Shown here: positions 23,974-31,724 of the stretch, one piece after another
How positions within the stretch are numbered: the first letter of the stretch is position 1
How the letters are laid out: each line of letters opens with the position of its first letter
The notes under the pieces: model-generated
Seen by the model: the letters and a program-made list of their open reading frames with translations, nothing else
The model's database searches: none
Told to the model about the DNA's origin: nothing
From: DATKWS01 sp035529435
GTDB lineage: Bacteria; Krumholzibacteriota; Krumholzibacteriia; Krumholzibacteriales; Krumholzibacteriaceae
NCBI GenBank assembly: GCA_035529435.1
Contig: DATKWS010000105.1
Coordinates: 1 to 31,724, forward strand
Length of the DNA stretch: 31,724 nucleotides
Direction: 5' to 3'
Made by a program: the position numbers and the translations under genes

Positions 23974-25821
23974 TCACGGAGCGAGACCCCGGCGGATCAC
24001 ATCGAGTGCGAGCTCGTGCCTGTTGAATGGAGCGCTGATCTGCACGCCGTCGATGTGCGGCCGCAGCGCACGGAGAATCTCAACGGCGATCGAAACGCCC
24101 TCGCGCATCGCCGATTCGCCGCTCCCGGCGTCCCGCATCCGCTTCATGATACGATCCGGTACACTGACACCGGGCAGCTCGTTGTTCATGAATTCGGCGT
24201 TCTTGAAGCTGACGAGAGGCCATATGCCGGCGATGACCGGGATGCGGTCCGGTTCGATCCGCTCGAGGAATCTCTCGAACTGGACGGTATCGAACACGGG
24301 CTGCGTGACGGCGAATTCGGCCCCCGCATCGACCTTCCAGTAGAAACGGTGCATCTCCTCATCGAAGTTGACGGCACCGGGATTCACACCGACGCCGATC
24401 AGGAATGACGTCGGCATCGTGAGGCGCCTGCCTCCGATATCGCTCCCCCTGTTGAGCTCGTGGACGACATTGGTGAGACCGATGGAATCGATGTCGAATA
24501 CGGCGGTCGCGTCGGGATAATCCCCCGTTTTGATCGGGTCGCCCGTTATGATGAGCACGTTCCTGAGCCCGAGCGCGTGGGCCCCGAGCAGATCCGATTG
24601 CATGCCCAGTATGTTGCGATCCCTGCAGCAGTAGTGCAGCACCGTCTCGATGCCGGCACGCTGCTCTATCAGCACGGCGAGCGAGAGGGGGCTCATCCGT
24701 GAGGTGGCCCGCGGGCTGTCCGGTATGTTGATGGCATCGACGGCGGCCTTCGACAGCCGGTCGGCCGATTCGAGTACCGCCTGCGGATCGCATCCGCGCG
24801 GCGGTACAATCTCGACAAGTGTCACGAATTCCCCACTCGCGATGCGGGATGCGAGGCGTGATTTCTCCCGCATCGGGACCGGTTCCATCTCCCGTTCCGT
24901 GCTGACACGGGGGGCTTTTTGCGTGTATGGTTTGGGTGAAGGATGGATCGTACGGATCGCATCCCGCATCGAACGTATGTGGGCGGGGGTCGTCCCGCAA
25001 CAACCACCGACGACGCTGGCGCCGACCTGCACGAACCGCCGTGCGTACTCCGCGAAGTACTCGGGGGACACCATGTACATATTCCTACCCTCGACATTCT
25101 GCGGAATCCCCGCGTTCGGCTGGGCCGAGATATAGCACGACACCGCTTTCACCATCTTCTCCAATGCCTCGAGCATTGTTTTCGGTCCGACCGAGCAATT
25201 CACACCCACCACCTCCACGCCCCACTGGCTCAGCCTCACGGCGAACTCGCCCGGCTCGGTACCGTACAATCCGAGCCCGTCCCGCTGAAGGGTCATCTGG
25301 GCCATGATGGGACGGTCACTCACCCGGCGCACACCGTGTATCGCCTGGTGAATTTCATTGAGATCGGCGAATGTCTCGAGCACGAACAGGTCGACCCCGC
25401 CGTCGAGCAGCGCCCGCGCCTGTTCGCTGAATACGTCGACCGCTTCCTCGTTGGATGTGGGACCCCACGGCTCTATCTTGATGCCGAGTGGACCGATCGA
25501 GCCGGCCACGAGTGTATCATCGCCGGCAATCCGTTTCGCAATCTCGGCACCGGCGCGGTTTATATCGTACAACCGGTCATCGAGACTGTGGGCTCTCAGC
25601 TTGAACCTGTTCGCTCCGAATGTATTCGTTTCGATGACGTCGGCGCCCGCCTCGATGTAATCCCGATGTATGTCGCCGACGAGGGACGGATTGGAAAGAT
25701 TGATCTCATCGAAGCATCGGTTGATGAATATGCCCCGTTCATAGAGCATCGTGCCCATCGCCCCGTCGAAGAGCACGACGCCGTCCGCCAGCATTGTGAG
25801 GAAATCGAGCGCCACGAGCAC
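23974..25821 (-). CDS. yitJ: Bifunctional homocysteine S-methyltransferase / methylenetetrahydrofolate reductase (YitJ-like)
   Basis: 615 residues if started at GTG 25821; GTG 25815 and ATG 25794 are alternatives, with no decisive ribosome site. Residues ~10-290 are a homocysteine-binding methyltransferase: VLFDGAMGTMLYERG, ETNTFGANRFKL, and the zinc-ligand cysteines Cys209 (VNCSVGP) and Cys274-Cys275 (GGCCGTTPAHIR). Residues ~320-605 are a MetF-like methylenetetrahydrofolate reductase (VTLVEIVPPRGCDP; NVLIITGDPIKTGDYPDA; FAVTQPVFD; PVIAGIWPLVS), an FAD enzyme making methyl-THF. The fusion has the architecture of Bacillus YitJ and of the N-terminal half of MetH plus MetF, without cobalamin or activation domains. 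It reads divergently from proS. Its leader of ~70 bases is too short for a SAM-I riboswitch. Confidence 0.92.
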   Translation of the reverse strand: MLVALDFLTMLADGVVLFDGAMGTMLYERGIFINRCFDEINLSNPSLVGDIHRDYIEAGADVIETNTFGANRFKLRAHSLDDRLYDINRAGAEIAKRIAGDDTLVAGSIGPLGIKIEPWGPTSNEEAVDVFSEQARALLDGGVDLFVLETFADLNEIHQAIHGVRRVSDRPIMAQMTLQRDGLGLYGTEPGEFAVRLSQWGVEVVGVNCSVGPKTMLEALEKMVKAVSCYISAQPNAGIPQNVEGRNMYMVSPEYFAEYARRFVQVGASVVGGCCGTTPAHIRSMRDAIRTIHPSPKPYTQKAPRVSTEREMEPVPMREKSRLASRIASGEFVTLVEIVPPRGCDPQAVLESADRLSKAAVDAINIPDSPRATSRMSPLSLAVLIEQRAGIETVLHYCCRDRNILGMQSDLLGAHALGLRNVLIITGDPIKTGDYPDATAVFDIDSIGLTNVVHELNRGSDIGGRRLTMPTSFLIGVGVNPGAVNFDEEMHRFYWKVDAGAEFAVTQPVFDTVQFERFLERIEPDRIPVIAGIWPLVSFKNAEFMNNELPGVSVPDRIMKRMRDAGSGESAMREGVSIAVEILRALRPHIDGVQISAPFNRHELALDVIRRGLAP

Positions 25822-25887
25822 ACGTCCCGTCGTTGAGGATCTGCCAGTCGCGTTTCCGCGCCGGCGGCCATCTTTCGGTTTGACCGT

Positions 25888-25915
25888 TTGACGGCCAGTA
25901 TACTATCTTTATTAC
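25888..25915 (+). promoter_or_regulatory. Possible proS promoter
   Basis: TTGACG (25888-25893), a 16-base spacer, then TATTAC (25910-25915). It would start transcription near 25922, about 50 bases before proS. It overlaps the divergent promoter on the - strand. A competing TTGACC at 25880 has no well-spaced -10 box. Confidence 0.4.
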
Positions 25916-25926
25916 TAAGGCTGCAA
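25897..25926 (-). promoter_or_regulatory. Promoter for the YitJ-like gene
   Basis: Read on the - strand: TTGCAG (25926-25921), an 18-base spacer, then TATACT (25902-25897). It lies about 75 bases upstream of the GTG and shares its DNA with the proposed proS promoter. Confidence 0.5.
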
Positions 25927-25970
25927 GATATATGAGATGAAACGATCTTACAGGAAAGGGAATTGAACGT

Positions 25971-27683
25971 ATGCGCTGGTTGAAGAGCTGTATTCCGACA
26001 CTCAAGGAAAATCCACACGAGGCCGAGATACCGAGCCACCGCCTGATGCTGCGCGCGGGTCTGATCAAGAAGCTCACCTCGGGCGTCTATACCTTCCTGC
26101 CGCTCGGATTCCGGGTTCTGAAGAATATCGAGCGTATCGTCAGGGAGGAGATGGACGCGATCGGCTGCCAGGAAGTGCTCATGCCGATCCTGCATCCGAC
26201 CGAGATATACGAGGAGAGTGGGCGGCTCGACAAGTTCGGCCCCGAGCTGTTCACGGTTCGTGACAGCCGGAAGCGCCTGTTCGCACTCGGTCCCACTCAC
26301 GAGGAAGTGATCACGATAGTGGCCCGCGACGAGATGAAGAGCTACCGGGACCTGCCGCAGTGCCTGTACCAGATACTGACGAAGTTCCGCGACGAGATCC
26401 GCCCCCGGTACGGTGTCATCCGTGCGCGGGAGTTCATCATGAAGGATGCGTACAGCTTCAACGAGGACGACGAGTCGCTCGACAAGACGTACCGTGACAT
26501 GGAAGCGGCCTACGGCAGGATAATCCGGCGGTGCGGGCTCGATTTCCGCACGGTGGAGGCCGATTCGGGCTACATCGGCGGCAGCGAATCGCACGAGTTC
26601 ATGGTGCTCGCCGAAAACGGTGAATCCGAGATACTGAGCTGCGAATGCGGTTACGGCGTCAACCTGGAACGGGGAACGGCGCGCGAGGGTGGGGAACCGC
26701 GGGGCGAGGAGAGGGCGGTGGATGAGCCCTACGAGGAGGTCGAGACCCCCGGGATGACGACCGTCGAGGAGGTCGCGCAATTTCTCGGCGTCGGCCCGCG
26801 GGAGATCGTGAAAACCCTCCTGTATTGCGCGGGGGAACGTACCGTCGCCGTGCTCATACCCGGCGACCGTGAGGTCAACGACATAAAGCTCGCGGGCCAT
26901 CTCGAGGATGCAGGCGCCGTTCGGTTTCTCGAACCGGATGAGATCAAGAACCTGACCGGGGGACCGGTTGGTTTTTCAGGCCCCGTCGGCCTTCCCGATG
27001 GAATCGATATCTACGCCGATCCACTGATCAAAAGCCATGCGAGCATGATCGTCGGTGCCAACAGGGCCGATACACACCTGCGGGGAGTCCGGATGGGCCG
27101 TGATTTCACGGTCACGCGCTTTGTCGATCTCGTGTGGGCGCGCGAGGGAGATCCGTGTCCCGTATGCAACAGGCCGATGGCGCAGAGCAGTGGTGTCGAA
27201 GTGGGGCATATATTCAAGCTCGGCGACAAGTACTCCACGAGCATGAACGCCACCTTCCTCGACCGCGACGGTACGGGCAGGCCGTTCATCATGGGATGCT
27301 ACGGGTTCGGCATCTCGCGAATGGTGGCCGCCGTCATCGAGCAACACCACGACAAGGACGGCATCGTCTGGCCGATGTCGGTCGCGCCATTCAAGATCAT
27401 GATACTGCCCGTCAATGTGACCGATGAAACGGTCATGGAGCAGGCGCTCGCTTTTGAACGGGACCTGGAAGACCGCGGCATAGAGCCGCTGCTCGATGAT
27501 CGGGACGTCAGCCCCGGCGTCAAGTTCAAGGATGCCGATCTGGTAGGCATACCGCTCCGATTGACGGTGGGAAAAAAGCTCAGGGAGGGGAAGGTAGAAC
27601 TATTCTTCAGAGCCGAACGACGGATCGAAGAAATCCCCGTTGACGACGCCCTCGAACGGATCATTCGACAGATCGGTACCTAG
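25971..27683 (+). CDS. proS: Prolyl-tRNA synthetase (bacterial type, with editing insertion)
   Basis: 570 residues, the usual length of the E. coli-like class. It charges tRNA-Pro. Class II motifs are clear: SGVYTFLPLGFRVL and EEMDAIGCQEVLMP (motif 1), FRDEIRPRYGVIRAREFIMKD (motif 2), and GCYGFGISRMVAAVIEQ (motif 3). The INS/YbaK-like editing domain for Ala-tRNA-Pro lies between motifs 2 and 3 (~225-400; TVAVLIPGDREVNDIKL, HASMIVGANRADTH). The C-terminal anticodon-binding domain begins near 'APFKIMILPVNV'. An AGGAAAGG site lies a little far upstream of the ATG. Its TAG stop overlaps that of rpsT on the other strand. Confidence 0.97.
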   Translation: MRWLKSCIPTLKENPHEAEIPSHRLMLRAGLIKKLTSGVYTFLPLGFRVLKNIERIVREEMDAIGCQEVLMPILHPTEIYEESGRLDKFGPELFTVRDSRKRLFALGPTHEEVITIVARDEMKSYRDLPQCLYQILTKFRDEIRPRYGVIRAREFIMKDAYSFNEDDESLDKTYRDMEAAYGRIIRRCGLDFRTVEADSGYIGGSESHEFMVLAENGESEILSCECGYGVNLERGTAREGGEPRGEERAVDEPYEEVETPGMTTVEEVAQFLGVGPREIVKTLLYCAGERTVAVLIPGDREVNDIKLAGHLEDAGAVRFLEPDEIKNLTGGPVGFSGPVGLPDGIDIYADPLIKSHASMIVGANRADTHLRGVRMGRDFTVTRFVDLVWAREGDPCPVCNRPMAQSSGVEVGHIFKLGDKYSTSMNATFLDRDGTGRPFIMGCYGFGISRMVAAVIEQHHDKDGIVWPMSVAPFKIMILPVNVTDETVMEQALAFERDLEDRGIEPLLDDRDVSPGVKFKDADLVGIPLRLTVGKKLREGKVELFFRAERRIEEIPVDDALERIIRQIGT

Positions 27684-27931
27684 GCACCGTGGGGCCGTTT
27701 GGCCAGCCGGGATTTCACCCGTGCGGCCGTACGATGATGTATGATCCCCTTCTGCACCATCTTGTCGATAACGGATACGACGCCGGGCAGTTGTTCGCCG
27801 GCCGCTCCGGGATCCTCGAGAGCTTTGAATGCTTTTATGGCCGTGCGGAGGTACGAGCGATGCGTCCTATTCTGTATGCGGCGCTTCTCGTCCTGGCGCC
27901 TCCGCTTCCAGGCTGATTTGTGAGTCGGCAT
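27680..27931 (-). CDS. rpsT: 30S ribosomal protein S20
   Basis: 83 residues. S20 binds 16S rRNA early in small-subunit assembly. It has the family's MPTHKSAWKRRRQDEKRRIQ opening, NRTHRSYLRTAIKAF, VQKGIIHHRTAARVKSRLAK and strong basicity. The start is ATG 27931 behind an excellent GGAGGTG site; longer in-frame readings upstream would run through the promoter. It is monocistronic, flanked by divergent uvrC and convergent proS. Its TAG and the proS TAG share the palindromic CTAG at 27680-27683, leaving no room for a terminator between them. Confidence 0.95.
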   Translation of the reverse strand: MPTHKSAWKRRRQDEKRRIQNRTHRSYLRTAIKAFKALEDPGAAGEQLPGVVSVIDKMVQKGIIHHRTAARVKSRLAKRPHGA

Positions 27932-27956
27932 GTACGTTTCACCTCCAAGAAACGAT

Positions 27957-27985
27957 AACATACTAGAAAGGTTCATCCTTGTCAA
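27957..27985 (-). promoter_or_regulatory. Strong promoter for rpsT
   Basis: Read on the - strand: a perfect TTGACA (27985-27980), a 17-base spacer, then TATGTT (27962-27957). Transcription should start near 27950, giving a ~20-base leader with GGAGGTG. The -35 hexamer overlaps the TTG start codon of uvrC (27979-27981) on the opposite strand. Confidence 0.75.
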
Positions 27986-29796
27986 GTAATCAGACGGATT
28001 CATTGAAGAGAAAGGTATCGAAGCTGCCCGATTCACCCGGGGTCTACTTCATGAGGAATCGTAGGGGCCGGATCATATATGTGGGAAAGGCCAAGAAATT
28101 ATCCAGCCGTGTCAGGAACTACGTTCAGAAATACCGCACCCTCGATCCCAAAACTCAGGCCCTGGTATCGGCGACCGACGACATCGACTATATCGCCACG
28201 CGGAACGAGGTCGAAGCGCTGGTGCTCGAATGCAACCTCATCAAGGAATACCGGCCACGCTACAATATCAGGCTCAAGGACGACAAGCGATACCCGTTCA
28301 TAAAGCTTACCCGGAACGAGCGGTTCCCCCGCTTGCTTGTCGTGAGGAAGATCGAGAATGACGGAGCCGAATACTTCGGTCCCTACACCGACGCGCGCGC
28401 GGTACGAAGGACTTTGCGGCTGATAGGCTCGATTTTCCCGCTGCGCACCTGTTCGAAGAGGAGGTTCGGAGGGGCGGGCGAACGGGAATGCCTCAACTTT
28501 CACATCAAGCGATGCCTCGGTCCCTGCACGGGAAATGTCAGCGAGCGTGAGTACAGCGAGCTCGTTAGGCAGGTCCGCCTCTTTCTCCGGGGCAAGAACG
28601 AAAAGCTCGTCGAGATGCTGCGCCGCAGGATGAAAACGCTGGCGGGCGCTCTACGGTACGAGGAAGCGGCAATGGTACGGAACCAGATTGAGGCGCTCGA
28701 GACGCTCGCCCAGCGGCAGCTCGCCGCCGTCCCGGGGTTCTCGAACGAGGATATCGTGGCGCTGGCGCGGGAGGGTACCCGCTCGTGCGGCGTCGTGATG
28801 AAGATCAGGGAGGGAAAGATCCTCGGCTCCGAGACATTCGTGATCCCGGCGGCGGGTACGAACGATCCGGACGGCCGGGTGTACGAGGCGTTTTTCGAGC
28901 TCTACTACCATGTGGCAACCGATATACCACGGAAGATCTACACGCAGCATGCACTGGCCGATCCGGGGCTTCATGAACGATGGCTCGGCGGCAGGACCGG
29001 TTCGAGGGTGAAGATCGTCAATCCCCGCAGGGGCGATAAGAAAAAACTGATCGAGCTCGCCGGCAGGAACGCCTGGTTCAAGATCACGGCCGAAACCGCA
29101 CGCCACGCAAAGGCGAGTGCAATCCTCGGCGAGGTAAAGGAGTGCCTCGGGCTGGCGTCGACTCCGTTCAGGATCGAGGCGTACGACATTTCCAACATAC
29201 AGGGAAGTGACGCGGTCGGAGCGATGGTAACATTCGAAAACGGTGCACCGCGCAAATCGGATTACCGGCATTTCAGAATCAGGAACGTCAAGGGGATCGA
29301 CGATTTCGCGATGCTGGAAGAGGTGCTGGTGCGTCGTCTGAGCCATATCGCGGCGGGAAAAGAGAAACGCCCCGATCTCGTGCTGGTCGACGGCGGTGCC
29401 GGTCAGGTGACGGCTGCCCGGCGGGCAATGGAAACCGTGGGCGTCACCGGAATACCGATCATCGGTCTGGCGAAAAGGAACGAGGAACTGTACCGTGAGG
29501 GGCACGGCGGGCCGCTCCGTCTGCCACGGAGAAGTCCAGTGCTCCGATTTTTCCAGCGCATCCGGGACGAGGTGCACCGGTTCGCCGTCACGTATCACCG
29601 GGCACTGCGATCAAAGGGGATTTCACGCTCCATGCTGGACGATATCCCCGGCATCGGTGAGAGGAGAAAGCTGCTCCTCCTCTCCACGTTCGGCAGTGTC
29701 GAGAGGATCATGCAGAGCCAGGTCGAGGAGATCGCTTCCGTTCCCGGTATAGGAGGGAAACTTGCAGCGGAGATCCACAGATACCTTCACCGGTAG
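27979..29796 (+). CDS. uvrC: UvrABC excinuclease subunit C
   Basis: 605 residues from TTG 27979, with AGAAAGG seven bases upstream. An alternative TTG at 28003 would drop eight residues. UvrC makes both incisions in nucleotide-excision repair. The N-terminal GIY-YIG nuclease has PGVYFMRN and IIYVGKAKKLSSRVRNY. RECLNFHIKRCLGPCTG follows, and the UVR/UvrB-binding helix is ALRYEEAAMVRNQIEAL (~215-235). The RNase-H-like second nuclease contains IEAYDISNIQGSDAVGAMV and DLVLVDGGAGQV. Two helix-hairpin-helix motifs end it (DDIPGIGERRKLLLL; SVPGIGGKLAAEIHRYL). Its 3' end overlaps xerD by 35 bases. Confidence 0.97.
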   Translation: MSSNQTDSLKRKVSKLPDSPGVYFMRNRRGRIIYVGKAKKLSSRVRNYVQKYRTLDPKTQALVSATDDIDYIATRNEVEALVLECNLIKEYRPRYNIRLKDDKRYPFIKLTRNERFPRLLVVRKIENDGAEYFGPYTDARAVRRTLRLIGSIFPLRTCSKRRFGGAGERECLNFHIKRCLGPCTGNVSEREYSELVRQVRLFLRGKNEKLVEMLRRRMKTLAGALRYEEAAMVRNQIEALETLAQRQLAAVPGFSNEDIVALAREGTRSCGVVMKIREGKILGSETFVIPAAGTNDPDGRVYEAFFELYYHVATDIPRKIYTQHALADPGLHERWLGGRTGSRVKIVNPRRGDKKKLIELAGRNAWFKITAETARHAKASAILGEVKECLGLASTPFRIEAYDISNIQGSDAVGAMVTFENGAPRKSDYRHFRIRNVKGIDDFAMLEEVLVRRLSHIAAGKEKRPDLVLVDGGAGQVTAARRAMETVGVTGIPIIGLAKRNEELYREGHGGPLRLPRRSPVLRFFQRIRDEVHRFAVTYHRALRSKGISRSMLDDIPGIGERRKLLLLSTFGSVERIMQSQVEEIASVPGIGGKLAAEIHRYLHR

Positions 29797-30694
29797 CGGG
29801 AACCGCTCACCGGTGGAAACACTCGTGGAGCGCTATCTCGATTATCTCGCCGTCGAGCGGGGCCTGAGCGGCTTGACCGTCGGATCCTACCGGAGCGATC
29901 TCGGCGTTTATCTCGATTTCCTCGAAAAATCGGGCGTCCGTACACCGGAACGGATAGATTTGGAATCGACACTCTCCTTCGTCGCAGCGATAGGGCCGGC
30001 GCGCAGCCCTGCTTCCCGCGCGCGGATGCTGAGTGCGGTAAAGGGATTTCACCGTTTCGTGTACCGGGAAGGCTCGCTCGACCGGCTCGATATAGAAGGC
30101 ATCTCGGCCCCGAAGGTGATGCGTTCAATACCATTCGTTCTCTCACCGCACGAACTCGAGAAACTACTTGAACAGCCTAATGAAACTATCTATGGAATAA
30201 GGGATAAGGCTCTACTTGAAATGGCGTATGCGACGGGCGTGCGGGTCTCTGAGATCTGTCGTCTCACGATGGAGCTTCTCGACCGGGAGCGCCGTCTCGT
30301 GCGGATCCGCGGCAAGGGGAACAAGGAGCGCATCGTACCGTACGGGCAGAAGGCACATGAGGCGCTCGAGCGGTACCTCGCGCATTCGCGCTCCACGCTT
30401 CTACGAAACCGAACCTCACCGTTCGTGTTTCTCAACTACCGCGGTGGGCCGATATCACGCGTCAGTTTCTGGAAAATGCTCAAGCGGTGTGCCGTTGACG
30501 CCGCTCTACCGCCTGAGATCACGCCTCATACACTGCGGCATTCGTTCGCGACGCACCTCCTCGAGGGGGGCGCGGACCTGCGTGCCGTCCAGGAGTTGCT
30601 CGGCCACGCGAGTATCGCGACGACGCAGATCTACACAAAACTCGATATGGATTACCTCCTTGAGGTACATCGCACGTTCCATCCCCGTGGATGA
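29762..30694 (+). CDS. xerD: Tyrosine recombinase XerD-like
   Basis: 310 residues from TTG 29762, backed by AGGAGGG (29751-29757). A GTG at 29813 would give a more typical ~293-residue XerD starting at ETLVERYLDYLAVERG, so about 17 N-terminal residues are uncertain. It is the second Xer recombinase in the window. It keeps Arg161 (TGVRVSEI), GKGNKERIVPYG, His256 and Arg259 (PHTLRHSFATHLLEGG), His282 (LLGH) and Tyr291 (TTQIYTKL). I call it XerD because it precedes scpA/scpB, a common neighbourhood of xerD, and because the other copy sits in the codV position. The overlap with uvrC suggests co-transcription. The two proteins are clearly paralogous. Confidence 0.92.
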   Translation: MQRRSTDTFTGSGNRSPVETLVERYLDYLAVERGLSGLTVGSYRSDLGVYLDFLEKSGVRTPERIDLESTLSFVAAIGPARSPASRARMLSAVKGFHRFVYREGSLDRLDIEGISAPKVMRSIPFVLSPHELEKLLEQPNETIYGIRDKALLEMAYATGVRVSEICRLTMELLDRERRLVRIRGKGNKERIVPYGQKAHEALERYLAHSRSTLLRNRTSPFVFLNYRGGPISRVSFWKMLKRCAVDAALPPEITPHTLRHSFATHLLEGGADLRAVQELLGHASIATTQIYTKLDMDYLLEVHRTFHPRG

Positions 30695-30723
30695 ACGAGG
30701 AAAGAGTTGACAGAAATGAAACG

Positions 30724-30752
30724 TTGACATAGCATTGCTCCCGTCATATAAG
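30724..30752 (+). promoter_or_regulatory. Consensus sigma70-type promoter for scpAB
   Basis: TTGACA (30724-30729), 17 bases, then TATAAG (30747-30752): a 6/6 -35 box and a 5/6 -10 box. A second TTGACA at 30707-30712 has TAGCAT 17 bases further on, so tandem overlapping promoters are possible. The expected leader to the scpA ATG is ~54 bases and contains AGGGAG, but rather far (about 14 bases) from the ATG. Confidence 0.75.
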
Positions 30753-30812
30753 GGTTTTTTAAAGAAATTGCGTGTTGTGCAACCTCTTGAGTAGGGAGTC
30801 GCTGACGACACC

Positions 30813-31565
30813 ATGACATATCAAGTTCGTCTCTCGCAGTTCGAGGGCCCGCTCGATCTTCTCCTCCACCTGATCCGTAGAGACAAGATAAACATATACG
30901 ATATACCGATTTCCCATATCACCCGCGAGTACCTCGTCTACATCGATGTGATGAAGGAGCTCCAGCTCGAACTGGCGGGGGAATTCTTCGTCATGGCGGC
31001 GTCCCTCATGCGTATCAAGGCACAGATGCTCCTCCCGCGGCGCGCGGAAGATGAAGAGGAGGAGGAAGATCCACGGGATGAACTGGTCCGGAATCTCATT
31101 GAGTACCGGAAGTTCAAGGAAGCCGCGCTGCACCTCGCCGAGCGCGAGGACGACAGGCGAAAGGTTTTCGCCCGCCCCGGGTCGAAGCCGCCCGACAGCG
31201 ATGACGAGGAGCAGTCGATGGAGGTTTCGTTGTTTGATCTGGTGGGCGCGTTCAAAACGATCATGGAGGAGCTGAAAAAGAATGTTGCATACCGCATCAA
31301 ACGCGAGCAGTTCACCGTCGAAGAGAGGATCGAGATCATCCGTACGAGCATCCGCGAAAAATCGGAGGTTCTCTTCACCGAGCTCTTTGCGGGACAGTAC
31401 AACAGGATCGAGATCATAACCACGTTTCTCGCTCTCCTCGAGCTGGTGCGACTCGGTGAGCTCATCGCGAGACAGATGACGCACGGCGCCGATATCTGGC
31501 TCTATGCTCCCCAGCACGCACCGGTACCACAACCGGAGGAAGAAACCGATGTCACCAGCGAATAA
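30813..31565 (+). CDS. scpA: Segregation and condensation protein A (kleisin)
   Basis: 250 residues. ScpA bridges the SMC dimer and recruits ScpB in chromosome condensation. The N-terminal FEGPLDLLLHLIRRDKINIYD is the family signature, followed by YLVYIDVMKELQLELAGEF, VMAASLMRIKAQMLLP and an acidic linker with a run of Glu (~75-85). The C-terminal winged-helix half contains FTELFAGQYNRIEIITTFLALLELVRLGE. The length is normal. The start is ATG 30813, behind a strong promoter but with a distant ribosome site. The last 17 bases overlap scpB. Confidence 0.95.
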   Translation: MTYQVRLSQFEGPLDLLLHLIRRDKINIYDIPISHITREYLVYIDVMKELQLELAGEFFVMAASLMRIKAQMLLPRRAEDEEEEEDPRDELVRNLIEYRKFKEAALHLAEREDDRRKVFARPGSKPPDSDDEEQSMEVSLFDLVGAFKTIMEELKKNVAYRIKREQFTVEERIEIIRTSIREKSEVLFTELFAGQYNRIEIITTFLALLELVRLGELIARQMTHGADIWLYAPQHAPVPQPEEETDVTSE

Positions 31566-31724
31566 CCGTGGCGGGGAGCATACAGCGGTGGTGCGGGATA
31601 TCGAGGCGCTCCTCTTCGCCTCGGATGAGCCCATTCCCCTGCGCAGGCTTTCCGCCCTGCTCGATGTGCCCTCGACGCGCAGCCTCCGGGAAGGTATCGA
31701 GGCTCTCAACCGGTTCTACCGCGA
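31549..31724 (+). CDS. scpB: Segregation and condensation protein B, 3'-truncated by the window edge
   Basis: 58 whole codons are visible from ATG 31549, with GGAGG nine bases upstream inside the end of scpA. After about 15 residues the sequence reads VRDIEALLFASDEPIPLRRL, the standard ScpB opening and first winged helix. ScpB dimers bind ScpA in the SMC complex. The scpA-scpB overlap and order are the usual ones. The gene continues past the window. Confidence 0.9.
   Translation, partial: MSPANNRGGEHTAVVRDIEALLFASDEPIPLRRLSALLDVPSTRSLREGIEALNRFYR

Noticed and set aside
24943..25836. 297-codon + strand frame opposite the YitJ-like gene
   Set aside because: The - strand gene has both enzyme domains with their Cys ligands, while the + frame matches nothing and has no ribosome site.
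25822..25970. T-box or SAM riboswitch before proS or the YitJ-like gene
   Set aside because: Both leaders are under ~80 bases, with no T-box TGGN motif, no SAM-I core and no terminator-like hairpin.

Overview
The window is a densely packed, GC-rich stretch of a bacterial chromosome (roughly 60% G+C by eye). It carries 21 protein-coding genes, 19 on the + strand and 2 on the - strand. The first gene is cut by the left edge and the last by the right edge. I saw no tRNA or rRNA genes, CRISPR arrays, insertion sequences or phage genes, and no gap between genes exceeds 300 bases. The organism is a diderm: it has an outer-membrane beta-barrel protein, a lipoprotein, a murein transglycosylase and dapF. 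The SecA with an enlarged preprotein-binding region and the Ig-like lipoprotein with a C...PPTGGPxD start recall Bacteroidetes and other FCB-type lineages. A poorly cultured FCB-like phylum is my best guess, but this is inference, not a placement.

Layout. 1-2467: a Slt-type lytic transglycosylase overlapping an exported NHL-repeat protein. 2562-6237: a TPR protein, a J-domain/TPR protein and a single-span membrane protein with a BamB-like propeller. 6355-15144: secA, smg, topA and trmFO, tightly spaced behind a good sigma70-type promoter. 15196-21029: xerC, then hslV, hslU, argF, an Ig-like lipoprotein gene and dapF. 21156-23963: an unusual exported protein joining a zinc metallopeptidase, a TolB/PD40 propeller and an Omp85-type barrel. 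23974-25821 (-): a YitJ-like homocysteine methyltransferase/methylenetetrahydrofolate reductase fusion, divergent from proS. proS and rpsT (-) converge with overlapping stop codons. rpsT and uvrC diverge, and uvrC overlaps xerD. A consensus promoter then leads scpA and scpB.

How the genes work together. The order topA-trmFO-xerC-hslV-hslU matches the topA-trmFO-codV-clpQ-clpY run of Bacillus, and xerD beside scpAB is also a recurrent arrangement. Together they give chromosome-dimer resolution (XerC, XerD), condensation (ScpA, ScpB) and supercoil control (TopA). Other genes serve proteolysis (HslUV), protein export (SecA), translation (ProS, S20, TrmFO), repair (UvrC) and arginine, methionine and DAP synthesis.

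The standout is SecA. At 1600 residues it is nearly twice the usual length. About 440 extra residues lie between its first helices and the nucleotide-binding domain. This insert contains repeated 14-residue motifs that align without gaps to SecA's own segment before the Walker A motif, as if the insert grew by duplicating that module. The same SecA also has an eight-cysteine insertion in its second motor domain.
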